This document shows, piece after piece, positions 24,515 through 37,750 of a stretch of 64,000 nucleotides of DNA. The position numbers and the translations under genes were made by a program. The notes beneath the pieces were generated by a model. That model saw only the letters and a program-made list of their open reading frames with translations, did no database searches and had not been told where the DNA came from. Each line of letters starts with the position of its first letter. Position 1 is the first letter of the stretch. The stretch comes from Acanthacorydalis orientalis (taxonomy: Eukaryota; Arthropoda; Insecta; Megaloptera; Corydalidae), in the NCBI GenBank assembly GCA_034766995.1, contig CM068315.1, forward strand, positions 46,649,162-46,713,161, in the 5' to 3' direction.

Positions 24515-25084
24515 TTTGTTTAAACTTGATGAAAAGACACAATTCACCCGCAAAAATTGTATTCCATAAAATCAAAAAATAAAAATTGTATGAAAAGTGG
24601 TCGTTTTTTTATTGGTATATATTCATTGTTTTTAATTTAGTTTTAAGTGAAAATGCCAAATACTGAATAGAAATTTAAAAAATATCGTAATTCAACAAAA
24701 AACTATTTTTTTTATATATTACAACATGCGCAGTTTTGTTATGTAAACTTGTAGTTAATCATTAAGTTTATTTTTTGTATTTCTCTTATTTGCATATGTT
24801 AATATTTCAAAGAAAAATATTTTAATACGTTTGTTTTAAATAAAAATTTTACATGAAGTCAGTCAGTAAACGATTCGTAATTTCTTACGATATTTAAATA
24901 ATTGGAAAAAAATCATTTAACATTTTTATTTTCGTTATATCTCCTGTTTTTTTCTTTCGTTTCCATTTTTGTTTCTCTGTACATTGTCATTTATTTGTCT
25001 ATTTACGAATTATCTATATAAGAATTTAAAATAAGATCTGTTTAATAAAAAGTACTTTTTTATTAAAGTAGTTATATTTTTCAG

Positions 25085-25293
25085 GATTCTACGTTTGCCC
25101 TACATGTAAAAAGCGAATTTGGAAACGAAATAGTTTTAAAGACCATTTAAAAGAATGTAATCGAACTCGAAAATTCTTTTGCACTTACTGTCCCTATTTT
25201 TCGTACAGAAAATATTATTACTTTTCGCATCATAGAACTGTCCATCGTATCTATAATATGGAAGGAATGGACCAGTTTATATGGAGAACATAG
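25085..25293 (+). CDS. lola: lola variable terminal exon with almost no lead
   Basis: Acceptor gttatatttttcag ends at 25084; split codon ga, 68 codons, stop TAG. Finger 1 begins almost at the splice junction: C4, C7, H20, C24 (H-x3-C). Finger 2 is C32, C35, H48, H53, with a tyrosine-rich middle (SYRKYYYFSHHRTVH). A 15-residue tail follows (RIYNMEGMDQFIWRT). The linker NRTRKFF has no GKEP. AATAAA is at 25464-25469. Confidence 0.91.
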
Positions 25294-25780
25294 TTATTAT
25301 AAATAATGTTTAGTTAATTAAAACACTGTATGTTTATATATTATTATATTATTAGCGTGTTTTTCATATGTAAAATGTTAATATTAAAACTTTGTCAGTG
25401 GTTGGAATAGAATCAAAAAAATAGCAATTAAAGAATGATGTACACCAATATTTAAAATTCAGAAATAAATATTAAACGAAAGAAGGATTTCTTCAGTTTA
25501 TTTCATTTATAATATAGTTACCATTTGTAATATTTTCAGTCAGTGAATGAAAGTTTTATTGTAATCGAAAATTTTTAGATTTTTGAATTACATTATTATT
25601 TTTATTATATATATATATATATATAGTAATTTTTGAAAATAAAAATTCTTTTCTGCAAATAAGAGAGGTAGCTAATATTTTATGATTGCTTGTTTGAATA
25701 TGAAATGTTATCATTTTTATATTGTTCTCTTAAAGACAAGGGTGGTTTAACAGAAATTAGTATTTCATTTAATTTGTGAG

Positions 25781-25812
<32 letters not shown>

Positions 25813-26258
25813 CGTGTGTGTATGTATGTATACATGTTGTATGTAATATCTGTGTATCTGTATATTTTTGATGTATTAAAATTAATAACTAAATTTTTCA
25901 ATGAAGAGTTGTTAATTAGAGTATATTAAAATAGTAAATGATTGTTCAATGAAAATGTATTGTCAATTTTTTTTATCAAGATTGAAAATTTATATCATAT
26001 GGGGTGAATATTTTTTGACATGAAAAATATTTTATTTGCAGTGGTTTGTAATGGATATATACATTTTCTGTAATATATCATAATAATGTCAGTACTTATT
26101 AATTTTTGACAATGTGATCACTACTAAAACTAAATAATCACATACCGTTATTATTTGTGCGGTATGAAGATATCGAACAATTAAATGAGGTGCACGTAAG
26201 CAAATATATATTTGTATTGTGTTTAATTATATGCGTTTTTGATTATGTATTTTTGTTG

Positions 26259-26310
<52 letters not shown>

Positions 26311-26649
26311 GTATAAATCCTAGTTAGAGTTACTTATTAAAGCTTCAATTCATAAATCAATCACATTATTGAGAAAATCTTATTAATCTTAACACTGAAA
26401 AAGTAATTTTTTAAGAGTTATAATGTTTGTGCTAAGAAAATTATTCTTGTCCAGGAATCCAAAAGTAAAAGAATGATTATTACAATAATTTCCTTCACGT
26501 GTGTTCCTCCACACCCTTTCTCGTATTAATTTATGTATTTCTTATTAATGTATAATTTTGACGATTCAAATAAATGTTTTGTCTGTAAAATTTTACAAAC
26601 GTTATATTTCCAAATATATTAATCTCTAAGTTAATTATTTTTGTTTTAG

Positions 26650-26867
26650 GTTGTTTTAATTATACAGAATATTTGGAACATGGAACTAAAAGAAATTTTA
26701 GTTGTGATAAATGCTACTGTTCTTATTCAAGACGAGAGAATTTAGCACGACACAAACGTATTCAGTGTGGAAAAAAACCTGTTCAAAAATGCAATTTGTG
26801 TGATTATGTTACGTACTTTAAAAGTAATCTTAAAGTTCATATACAAAGTTGTATACGAAAACATTAA
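26650..26867 (+). CDS. lola: lola variable terminal exon; second finger ends in Cys (paralogue of 28861)
   Basis: Acceptor atttttgttttag ends at 26649; split codon gt, 71 codons, stop TAA. Finger 1 is C18, C21, H34, C39 (SYSRRENLARHKRIQCGKKP). Finger 2 has C47, C50, H63 and then C67 (H-x3-C), with the next His only at 71, so both fingers appear to be C2HC. Spacing of every ligand up to H63 is identical to the exon at 28861, and the sequences align without gaps (RHKRIQCGK, YVTY..SNLK.H), showing a duplicated pair 2.2 kb apart. Confidence 0.92.
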
Positions 26868-27073
26868 TTATTCTTTAAATGCAGATATAGGGCCCATCAA
26901 ATTATTTTTAATATTTCGAACAGCAACCTAAAAATGTTATTCGTAAAATGAACACAACTTTAAAAATAGTCAAATTTTAATTATTCAGTTTTTAATGTAC
27001 GTTTAAGATGGAAATTTAAAGAAACATGATGACGTTTGAAAAGTAATTGAAATTTAATTTAATGATGAAAATT

Positions 27074-27182
<109 letters not shown>

Positions 27183-27689
27183 TCAAAATAAATTAAATTA
27201 ATAGTTCTCTCAACATAAAATATTTATACTTGATATTTAGTGAGTGGAAAAAGTATTTGTACTTTGTAGAACTTTTTTTCTTCAAAAAATACAAATTTTA
27301 TTCAGCGGAGGATAGAATGAAACCATGTGCTGGACAGTTAGTTTCTATTCTGTAATAATCTCAGATATCTAAACAAAAATAAATATTTATCAAAGCGTTT
27401 TAGAATCATTTTCAATGGGTATATTTTTCTAAATGTTATATTGATTTCGTTTAAACCTTCCCCTTTTAACATTTAGTAATTTGACACCTTTTAATATCGC
27501 TGATATAATATTTATTTCCTCAGTGTGCAATACATTTGGAGAAGGGAACTGTAGTCAATTGAAAAGTAATTATCACATTTTATAATTAATGTAAATTATT
27601 ACAAATGTCTAGAATTTTATTACATTCTTGTTTAATAATGATACATTGAATAATAAATTTACGTTGCAATATATATGATTAAAAAATAA

Positions 27690-27826
27690 ACTAGGAAAGT
27701 TGCCACAAAAATTAGCCAATGATAGACGATTTATTTTACAAGTGTACCGAAATCCGAAGTACAATAATTCAGAAGATATGAATCATAAGAAAGAATGCAG
27801 AAATGTTGAAAGTAATTAATGTATTT
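27690..27826 (+). mobile_element. possible Tc1-type transposase fragment
   Basis: An open stretch reads KLGKLPQKLANDRRFILQ and continues VYRNPKYNNSEDMNH to a TAA, resembling the second helix-turn-helix of Tc1 transposases (xKLxxxDRRFILRxVRxNPKxxxxEI). A string at 27242-27262 (agtggaaaaagtatttgtac) looks like a Tc1-type terminal repeat. No catalytic region is recognised, so this would be a decayed piece. Confidence 0.42.
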
Positions 27827-28860
27827 AAAAAAGCAATACTTTAGTATGTTTACATTGTATGATGTGGAAAATATATGGCATCTGAACTCCGTATCCCATA
27901 GTCAAATACAGTACTAAGTTTTTTTTTAAATGCTGTATGAGATTATTCTTAAATGTTTGAATTTTATCAATAAAGTATTGAACTAAAATGTTTTCATTGA
28001 CATTTGAAGAATTCATTATCATGATAACAAGGGAATATTAAAGTATTTATGTGTTATGCATTTCCTGTTTTCAGAGATAGGAATTATTCAACAATTTTAT
28101 AGTGTTTTCAGAGTAAAAATTAACTGAACAATTAAACGAAAATAATTTGAATTGTTTACTAAAAATATTGGAAATATATTTTATATCTAATAACTATGTT
28201 TTTATGATTAATGGAAAAGAATCTCGGGATAATAATTAAGAGCAATTGAAACGAATATTAATCCTTTACATAAGCTTAAATATAAAATCATAAGATGTGC
28301 ACATATTATCTTCACGTTAGTTTAGGAAATTCAAGGTATATTATTTAGTATACAATTAATAAAAACAATGGCCCAGCATATTTTTTCATTATTCATATTT
28401 TTAAACCTCAGACTATAAAATCGTTCGTTCTTAAAAAGTTCTAGCTATGTGAACACTTTTTTCATTTACTGTAAATGTGATAATTAAATATATTAAAAAT
28501 TAGATTAATTCGACGTCTTTTGAATTGCTGTCAAATAAATTGCTGATAAGATATTTTTTATTATAATTTTTTTCATAAATAATAGTGATGATCTATTGAG
28601 AGAAGATTGTTGTCGAAAAAATGATTAAAACATTGTGTAGGTCTTTTTGAATAGAATAAAATTTATTTTTGTTTTATAGAAAATGTTTCGTTTTTATCAG
28701 TTATTGTAAACTGATTCATCACCTAATTTAATTGTACTCGTTTACTTGACAAATTAATATGAATAATACCATTTGTAATCTGTACTGTATTTTTATTTTA
28801 TTTTCTTGCCTGTTTATAATTCAGATTGTAGTAAAACTAACTACGCCGTTTTTATTTTAG

Positions 28861-29069
28861 GTTACTTGAATGGGAAAAGATATTTTCGAAATAGATCTAA
28901 AAGAGTATTTACTTGCAATGAATGCAATAATTCTTATTCGAGACGAACTAATCTATTACGACATAAGCGTATACAGTGTGGGAAGGAACCGTCACAAAAT
29001 TGCAGTATGTGTAGTTATGTAACATATTATAGAAGTAATTTAAAATTACATTTAAAAAGAATTCATTGA
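28861..29069 (+). CDS. lola: lola variable terminal exon (paralogue of 26650), two in-phase acceptors
   Basis: Acceptor gtttttattttag ends at 28860; split codon gt, 68 codons, stop TGA. Finger 1 is C18, C21, H34, C39; finger 2 is C47, C50, H63, H68, a regular C2H2 where its sister exon has Cys. A second AG, ataattcag ending at 28824, is also in the lola phase and the 12 codons between are open, so a longer form starting at 28825 is possible. The 28860 site has the better tract and matches the paralogue's junction, so it is preferred. Confidence 0.92.
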
Positions 29070-29817
29070 CTCAAAAAAATATTTTTAAATGAAGTTATTT
29101 TAATATAATTTAAAATGTTCGTTGTGTTTATATGTTTTTAATATTTTTATATTTTTTGCAACCGAGTATTTTTACAATATATATTTACAAAAACAAAAAG
29201 AAATCTATTTCGTACAATAGTACTGAATCATATGATTCAGTATTACGTACGTATGTGTATATATATTTGCAACTATTTTTTTAGCTTGAAAAATGATGTG
29301 TATCAATCATAAAATATTTTTTTTCAGTAAAATATATTTTATCAGTTCATAATTTTAATGAGTTCTTTTATGATTAATCGAAAATAGTCGTCTCGTTCCT
29401 TGAAATAATTTATTTTAACAAATAACTTTTTAATTAAAAATTCATAAGAATTTCGATATTTGTACAAAATGTATAATATCTATTACCAATAAAACAAATC
29501 TCCTGATTATTATGCCTATTTAATTTGTTAATTTTATATTACAAACATTTGCATATTTAACACATTGTACGCTATATACTTTGCATTTTATGTGTGTTTT
29601 TTTTTACTACAATTATGTAAAATATAGTAATATATTATACATGCTATTGTTTCCTAGATTATTAATAGATCCACATAAATGGTCAGTAGATAAAGTCAGT
29701 CGATTCCATCGCAAACCCACTTGTGATGTGATCGGCATTCCACATTTGGAAACAAAATATGTTAAATGGTGTGACAGGCGTACAGTTTGTTAATTTATGT
29801 ATGTATGTGTGTGTGTT

Positions 29818-29884
<67 letters not shown>

Positions 29885-30163
29885 TAATACAAATGTATCT
29901 ATTATATTTTTCAACATGAATAATACTTAGAATACTATTTTTTTAATGACGTTTGTATAACGTATTTGTTTACTAGACAGTTTTTTCTATGATGTCGAAA
30001 ATATGGTATTCTTTTTTCCTTTTGTTTAACTTTAGCATATTTAAAAATTCCAAGTGAATTATAATTGTTTTCTTTTACAAAAAACATATTTTTATACATA
30101 TCAATATATATGTCTATATACTAATAAAGATACTTTATACACACAAACACAGATGCATACTTA

Positions 30164-30201
<38 letters not shown>

Positions 30202-31052
30202 TTGATTAGAGTATTATATTTTTCTTGTATCTTATACAATAGCTGTTAAAAATTATATATTATTATTGTTTGTTCATAAAATAATTTTTTATAGTAAGTT
30301 TTGTCGAAACAACGATAATAATCATTTTCTTAAAATAATATAAATATTTTAGTTGAAGCAAGTGTATGTTGAATGATTTATCATAAATTTAATAAATAAT
30401 AATATCGAATTATTGAAACATGATTAAAAAAAATCAGAAAGTTATGTTTTAAATTTGAACAGTCCAAACAATTGATCTTAAATGGATTTTCCAGTCAATA
30501 CAGTGCCTCTAAAGAAAGGTTGTTGTTAAATTTAAGAAATGTAATATTAAACACAAATAATATTGTATGCTCTTTTAGGTCTATACTAATAATACCATAC
30601 GAAAAATAAAACATTGTCGATATAAAATTATGAAGTAATGAATTTGTTAATAAAGTTTTTTATTTACACTCCATAACAACTTTATTTGCATGATAAATAT
30701 ATAAGTTCTATACATGTATTTAATGTCTTAAGTTTTAATCATCTTTGTACGTAGTACTGTTGTAGTCATATTATTTTAATAAACAATTTAATAGGATTGG
30801 CATCAAATTAGTAAGAATAGTCGCTGCGAAAAAACTTGAAATGTGATTCATAAGCGGTCATTCTTCTTATGCCAATATTTTATTTTTTAATAAAAATGTG
30901 TACGAGTAATGCTACATTAATTGTGAAAAAAACAGAGACACCGAGTGTTTTCTGTAATTTCTATTGCGTTTATCGTTCTGTCTAAAGTGACGCCAATCTA
31001 AAATGTGTACGTGTGTGTTTACATCAGCTGATACGAGTTAATATTTTTTTAG
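29070..31052. other. interval between exons 28861 and 31053
   Basis: (TA)n at 29820-29882 and 30170-30199. An unexplained open stretch at about 29658-29793 is described under findings. No other feature. Confidence 0.6.
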
Positions 31053-31297
31053 GGTTCCAATCTGGAAGGCGACGATCTCAAGCATATTATCAACTGGTTA
31101 AAAATTATCCATGTCCTAATTGTCCCCGATCATATGTACACAAGCGTCATTTAAATCGTCATATGAAGAACGAATGCGGAAGGCCACCAAGATGTAGATG
31201 TAGTTATTGTAATTTTGCAACTTACTTTAAGAGAGATATGGAAAACCATATAAGATTAGAACATGAAAGATTAAAAATAGAATATATTTTACTTTAA
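31053..31297 (+). CDS. lola: lola variable terminal exon (zinc-finger pair)
   Basis: Acceptor taatatttttttag ends at 31052; split codon gg, 80 codons, stop TAA. The lead of 19 residues is basic (SGRRRSQAYYQ). Finger 1 is C20, C23, H36, C41 (PRSYVHKRHLNRHMKNECG); finger 2 is C49, C52, H65, H70 (NFATYFKRDMENHIRLEH). The linker GRPPRCR carries an extra Cys47. A ten-residue tail ends in hydrophobic residues (IEYILL). AATAAA is at 31591-31596, nearly 300 bases downstream. Confidence 0.93.
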
Positions 31298-34200
31298 CAA
31301 TACTCTTAATCAATATACAGATTTCTCAATTAATAGTACAAAGTAACAATATGTTGAAACATAATTATTTACGAGCGAATTTAATATAATCTGTTATTAA
31401 TATTCATATAATGACGCCACATTTGATTTTATTCTTTCAATTTCTAGCAAAAAGAATACAAGTATTTCTACTGTTTTTATATTAGCTTCTATGTAAATAT
31501 ATCAGAGAAAAATATTGATTATATTTGGGCATTTTTGGAAATAGACATTTTAAAATGTAAGTCACAATGACGAAAAGTACATATAAAATTAATAAAAGTA
31601 TGTATTTTAGAAAACGTTATTGAAATCGACATGTATTTTTCTGTTTATTTCTTATTATCACAGTTTATTGAATACATCCTGGTAAAATTATTTAGGTGAT
31701 ATTATGTCTTAAATTTAGCATTGTGAAGATAAGTCCATCTGTTTGTAATGTGATCTTTTTATAATATTAGTTTTTGTTATTTTGCTTGTCAATTCCAATT
31801 AATTTATTTGAAATACTTCTTAACAGATAATTGAACTTTTATTTTTGTTTATATATTTCACTGGTATAAAACGTGTATATTGTTCGTGTGAAAGAGAATT
31901 AGAGAATAATTATATGTTAGGAAATATTGTCTTACTTCTGTTTATATCAAAATTAATCTACCGTTAATATCTAGTTCTGGTATACTGAATGAATATATGA
32001 TGATTTGTCTAGTCATATAGAATTTATAAAAAGTTAATATTGTTAACTTGCAAATACAATCACTTTAAAATAATTTCTCACCTCGTTCATATTTTTAATT
32101 TAACATTTTTCAAACTGATTAAATGAGCTTAAGGTCATTTTTAACTATAAAAAAATGTATATACTTTCTCGAAATCAGAAACAACCATGAGTGGATGCGA
32201 CAATTTGTATTCTCTAAGAAGTCATGTATTTTACGATTGTTATTCACATTTGTATAATTATATTAACTGACATGAAAAGATAATCAAATTAAGCTAAAAA
32301 ACGAACGATTGTTTATATAAACAATTACAAATTAATGTAACATGTATTTACTAACAAAAACACATCTATTAATTTATTATATATTACTGGTTGAGTTCAT
32401 ATGCGAAATAATTGTTATTGTTTGCATAAAAGAAACATAAATCTAATAACTAGCCATTCATTTATCTTCATTCATTCTTTATGTTTATTTAGCATAATAA
32501 CTAGAAGTTTTACATTCGTAATGCAAAGGACACATATCGGATTTTTAATCAAAGAAGATGAATTACGAAAAATATATAATCTACTATACATTTTGTATAT
32601 GAAATGTGTACTGTTAAAAAATAGTTTTTTTTTAAAAAAAAAATCTGTATTGTATTTGTATGTGTGTACTCATAAGAGTAGAATCATTTTATTTATGTCT
32701 ATTTTCTTTTAAATTTAATGAAATATCGTTTACAGTTCATAAAATTCTTTTATTATACATTTATATAAACCAATTGTGGTAAAATGGTTTATTATTTCTT
32801 AACATATCATTTTTAAAACTAAATAAAATTTATGGATTTAGGAAATTGATAAGTTAATTTTTTAAAAAATATTATTTTGTATTACAAAATACAAAGAAAA
32901 AAATAATTTGAACTGTATCATTGGTATCACCAAATGAATGTAAAATAAATTGAAGTATAAGTAATATTTTTTTTATTATATGCATTATATTTCTTTGTAC
33001 TTATATACATATTTATTTAGTAAATATCAGTATAAATATTTTCAATTTTATCTTAAGTGTTAGTGAAAGTATCTATTAAGTATTAGTTCTAAATTATTTT
33101 TGTATTTGTTTTTTGGTTTAATCATGTTATTTGAGATAACATTGGGTAAATTCATTTAATATTAATTTTATTCATAACGTATATTTTAATAAAAATAAAT
33201 ATTCCATTGTCACACAAAAATGTAATTTATTCATTTTTTATGAGTCACTTCATTAAAATATTTTATAAAATAAAAAAATGGTAATCTAAAACTATACGAT
33301 AACTTATTTGTCGAATGAATATTTATATTTGTATACGTAACATACAAAGAGTCGCGAAAAATTTACCAACTGAAAAATATTCTAGTCAATATTTTTTCTA
33401 TTCAATAAACGTTAATTCCAGACCAAAAATTTCATTCGTTTAAGGTGAGCACAGGGAGACTTTAGAATTAATGTTATTCGTATTTATTATATGTGAATGG
33501 AAGAAATTATGTGACAAGCAGTGTATATATGTGCTCAATTAAACTAAGATTGATTTTATATGTATATGTGTGGGCAATGGATGCAGTCATATATATTTGA
33601 ACATTAAAAATATGTAAATTAAATGCTTGTTATTTTAAAACTGAAATAATCTGTATCTGCAGATATTTGGAAATAAATATAGTGGTTAAAAACGAATGAA
33701 TAATATTATTTTCATAAACAAATGTGTTCTTTTCTTCTTCTGTATTCTGTCATCTATTCTTATTGTGATTATTTTTATTGATATATTACCCTATCGGTGA
33801 TTGTAATGATCGTTATAAAACGATAAAAATTATTGTAGTTCTTGCACAAATAATCAAATAGTTTAGTTTTGTTATGTACAGTTGAATATTTTTTCTTTTT
33901 TTGACAATTTTTATCTATAATATTTTATGAAATCTTTTCGATTTATTTGACAATTTTTTACTTGAATCGTAATATAAAGTTCAGTGAATAACACGAATAA
34001 ATTAATATGCATAAAAACAAAAGTTCTCTTTTATCAAAATGTCAAATAAATGATTACTGTATATATTTGATTATTGTTTATTTGAATATTTAATAAAAGA
34101 GAAATGCCTTGTTATGAATTATAGTTAATTTGTGAAAATTAATTTGATCGGATTGCTAAACTGTAATTGTATTCAAAAGTTAAATAGATTTTAGAAGTCG

Positions 34201-34750
34201 AAACTTTTTCTAATAGATTATTTTATTATTTTGTGTTTATTGATTCATTAATGTTAGGTATGTAACTAATGTTCATTTTATCTAGAAAAAAGTTTCGATT
34301 ATTTTATTAAGCGTGCTTGACACATAAAAGTAATTTTAATTTCTTGTATATGAAGATATTGACCAATGTTCAAAATTCGAACAAACACCATTTGTAGCAT
34401 CTGAAAACTCATTGAAACAATGTAAATAGATGAATCCAGCCACGACGTATTTAAAAGGTAGCAAGATCGATTTTTGCTTTTTTAATTTAGATTTATTTCA
34501 TTATATTTTAAATCCATTAACATTATTTTGTAATGAAATAAAAATATTAAAGATTGTATCTTGTATCTTTTTCATAGAAAAGTATACATATTTCTTTTTT
34601 GAAAAGAAATGATATATTCAAATTTTCACATATGTTTCTAGTTCAGTTTTCGAAATGAAGCTCGAAAATAATGTTTGTTGTGTCGTTACTTACTAATTGT
34701 ATATTTGAAAAAATGTAATTTTGAAATAAACATAACTTCTTGTATTTCAG
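31298..34750. other. interval between exons 31053 and 34751
   Basis: 3.4 kb with almost no microsatellite, unusual for this window. The possible remnant at 32179 is the only signal; an open frame at 32401-32712 has no recognisable content. Confidence 0.6.
32179..32262 (+). pseudogene. possible eroded lola exon
   Basis: From a weak but in-phase AG (ends 32178) the frame reads TTMSGCDNLYSLRSHVFYDC and stops at TGA after a few more codons. SLRSH-x4-C is the signature of first fingers in the 42114-49106 group. The Cys to His distance is four residues too short, so a deletion is implied. No finger 2 follows directly. Confidence 0.33.
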
Positions 34751-35019
34751 ATTTCGAAGAAGTATTGTACCCCGAACAACTAATGTACTTTACTGCATCA
34801 GATGACGGACATGAAAACTTTGATAGAGTAATTGTAAATGGCAGATATGTCTGTGTTCGTTGCGGTCGAACATATAAAAACTATAAACTTATAAGACGAC
34901 ACTGGAACGAATGTGGACAGATACCCAGATTTAAATGTCCATATTGTCATCACCGATGTCATCGAAAATTCTGTTTAGACAGCCATATCCGTAATAATCA
35001 CGAAAAATATAAATATTAA
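34751..35019 (+). CDS. lola: lola variable terminal exon with acidic lead
   Basis: Acceptor ttcttgtatttcag ends at 34750; split codon at, 88 codons, stop TAA. The lead of 33 residues is acidic (FEEVLYPEQ, ASDDGHENFD). Finger 1 is C34, C37, H50, C54 (H-x3-C, RRHWNECG); finger 2 is C62, C65, H78, H83, rich in extra His and Cys (HHRCHRKFCLDSH). AATAAA at 35111-35116 is a good polyadenylation candidate. Confidence 0.93.
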
Positions 35020-35427
35020 CTTATTTGATCAATATATCAGATTAGAATTATGTTTTTGAATGTAATTTCAATGATATATTTGATAATGTTATGTGTTTTG
35101 TATTTAACAAAATAAAACTATTATATTCTTCCCCATCTGTTTATTGTTTTTTGACAATGTACCTCTTTTAGTAAGGGTTCCTTTTATATTTATTTAAAAT
35201 TTTAATTTATTGTATTTAGTGTTTAAATATATTTTATAAGTTTTTTAAAAAATGAATAATGTGAAAAAAAGAAAAATCAATGATTTATTTTAAGATTATT
35301 TGTAAAGACTGCATTTCTTCTCAAAATTCTTATTAAATTGTTTAATTTCATGTATATCATTTAACAGTACTAATATGTAAAAGATTAATGCCTGTTTGAT
35401 TATCGATATTTAAAAAATACTAATTCA

Positions 35428-35516
35428 TGTTTATTTTGTTCTTATGAATAGACAAACGATTTGAAGTTCATAAGAAAATAATTCTTTGCAATGCTCCGGA
35501 ATTCGCATGTACTTAA
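35428..35516 (+). pseudogene. possible eroded lola exon
   Basis: A C-x2-C (CLFC) at 35428-35439 is followed, after an in-frame TAG and a loss of about seven bases, by FEVHKKIILCNAPEFACT in a second frame: the H-x5-C, NAPEF linker and first Cys of finger 2. TAA at 35514 ends it. No clear acceptor is left upstream. Confidence 0.33.
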
Positions 35517-35721
35517 TATCATATTTTTCAACGTTTTAAATGACATTAAGTTAAAAGCACGGTGTGTATATATACTACTGTGATAATCGATTATATATCA
35601 TTTATAATATTATAGTAAAATAATAGTAGATAAACTCTACACCATCAATTGTTCAAAAACCATTAATTCAGAGTATATAGATATATGCATTTTTACATTT
35701 ATTACTTTTATTTTTGGCATC

Positions 35722-35793
<72 letters not shown>

Positions 35794-36564
35794 GTATGTA
35801 TGCGTGTGTATGTATGTATATAATTATAATAGCGTATATTTTATAACCGAATAAGAAATAATAAGTATTTTAATTCAAATAGTGTAATTTATTTTCATAT
35901 CTCAGTATTATAAACTGTATTTAATTATTAATTTGTAGTTGATAATGTGTTTAAATTATTTGTTATTATATTGTATTCTATTTAATTATAGTAAAATAAA
36001 ATGTAATAAGTAGTCATAAATGTGTGATGTTTATTACAACTAATAAAGTAATAGCCATTATGTATTAGTTTAATATTTCATATATAAATACACACACACA
36101 CACACACACATATAGGTGCACATCTGTTTTATATATGCATTTGTATGTGGATATACACGGAAGTTATCTACATATGTTTGTATTTCAAAATGCGTATTAT
36201 ATTAATATCAATTTCCGAAACACTCTTAGATACAACAAAATAATTTTGTCATCAAATGAATCATTTTATTTTTCCTTTTAAAGTATACTTATAGTACGTA
36301 ATTAAACATATTAATAAATGTTCCTTTATGCAAACAGGTGATACAATTCATCACAATTTTTTATCAACATAAACATCACGTGTTTACAGATATTTCATTA
36401 TTTGTAGACAAGATCAGGTGTGTTACATTAAAATTATAATTTTTTTTAATGTAGTTCATATTAAAAATTCATTTATTTCTAAAGTGCTGTTTAAATTTCC
36501 ATGCATACATTTTTATGAGCATACAATCTAGTTTACCTTAGTAATTAATAATAATTTTTTTCAG

Positions 36565-36659
36565 ATACACTAGTTAAACATCAATTGCTTACAGTTTGCC
36601 GCCATGAAAGATTTTTATGGACGTTTGTCAGAACGCAAAATTCGTTAGAAGATTTGTGA
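36565..36659 (+). pseudogene. eroded lola exon lacking the start of finger 1
   Basis: In-phase acceptor aataatttttttcag (ends 36564), split codon at, then TLVKHQLLTVCRHERFLW: His, Cys, linker and the first Cys of finger 2 changed to Trp. After a one-base shift CQNAKFVRRF continues the finger, close to CQNSFKRRY of the 44953 exon. TGA at 36657 ends the first frame. The Cys pair of finger 1 is missing. Confidence 0.42.
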
Positions 36660-37750
36660 TATTTCCATTCAAAATACTAGTTTTTACATATGAAATTCAT
36701 AGTGCCAGTTATGTAGCAATAGTCATATTAGATATATTTTATTTTTTACTATTTCGCTTCTTTAAACTCAGTGTCAAAGGTTATTAGTTTTTCAATTGCA
36801 TTAATTCAATGGAAAAAAATTACAGCTATACTAGAAAATAATATTGTATGCAGTATTTTTTTCTTTGATTAGGCATTCTTTTAACTATTGGCATTATTAT
36901 TGATAAAAAGAAAATTTATGTATATTTATATATATAGAAAAAGAGCTTTTATAAAAGATAATATTGAATATTATATTTTTAAGAGTTGTAAATTAGTTTT
37001 TTTAATTTCATTCTCGTTTTATTAGTAGAACATGATTGACATGTATTTTTAATTTACAAAAGTTGTGATCTAAATTCGTTAATGTAATTTAATTACATTC
37101 TTTAAAACGGTTATAGCATAAAAATAGGATATAGTGTTAAGTGAAAATAGCAATGTATTACGTTAAATTGAGATATTTTTAAAAATTTCTGCTTTTTACT
37201 GTAAATAATTTAAAATATTGATTATTTTGCAGACATATTATTATAGAGATTTATGTTGTTTCGGAAAATGGATAGTTATGTTTGATAATGTAGTTTGTGA
37301 TTCAAAATAAATATTCTGCTCAGTATGAAACAATTATATGATAATATCACAAAAATTTTATTACCTCAAAATAATTTTTGATATATTGCTTTGTTTCTGT
37401 AATAATATTGAATAATTAAGTTTACTGGCTATTTGTTATTGGTTTAAATCAAAATAAATACTTAGATAAATGATGTGTATTATATAATGCATGGATGTAT
37501 TAATTTCGAAAAAATGAATGTGTAAATAAAAGTGATTGTAAATTTTTGTGATTTATGATTACTTTTATAGACGATTAAAAATATTAAAGTATTTATTATT
37601 AATACGTTAATAAATTTATTTTTGTCAAGTTATCTATTTTGCTGAACAATAATAAATTATTATTAAATAAAGTGTAGTGAATCTTGATTAAAATCAGTAT
37701 GTTTGTTTTTCATTCGTTATACTAATTTATACTAAATTCAAGGGGTTTTT

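Larger units (their letters stand above)
24359..26649. other. intervals around the 25085 exon
   Basis: Apart from the exon at 25085-25293, this holds (TA)n at 24445, 25606, 25780 and 26262-26306, and AT-rich DNA without recognised features. Confidence 0.6.

Noticed and set aside
32401..32712. 103-codon open frame
   Set aside because: Hydrophobic AT-derived sequence without domain, acceptor in phase or paralogue; at most it overlaps a weak finger remnant.
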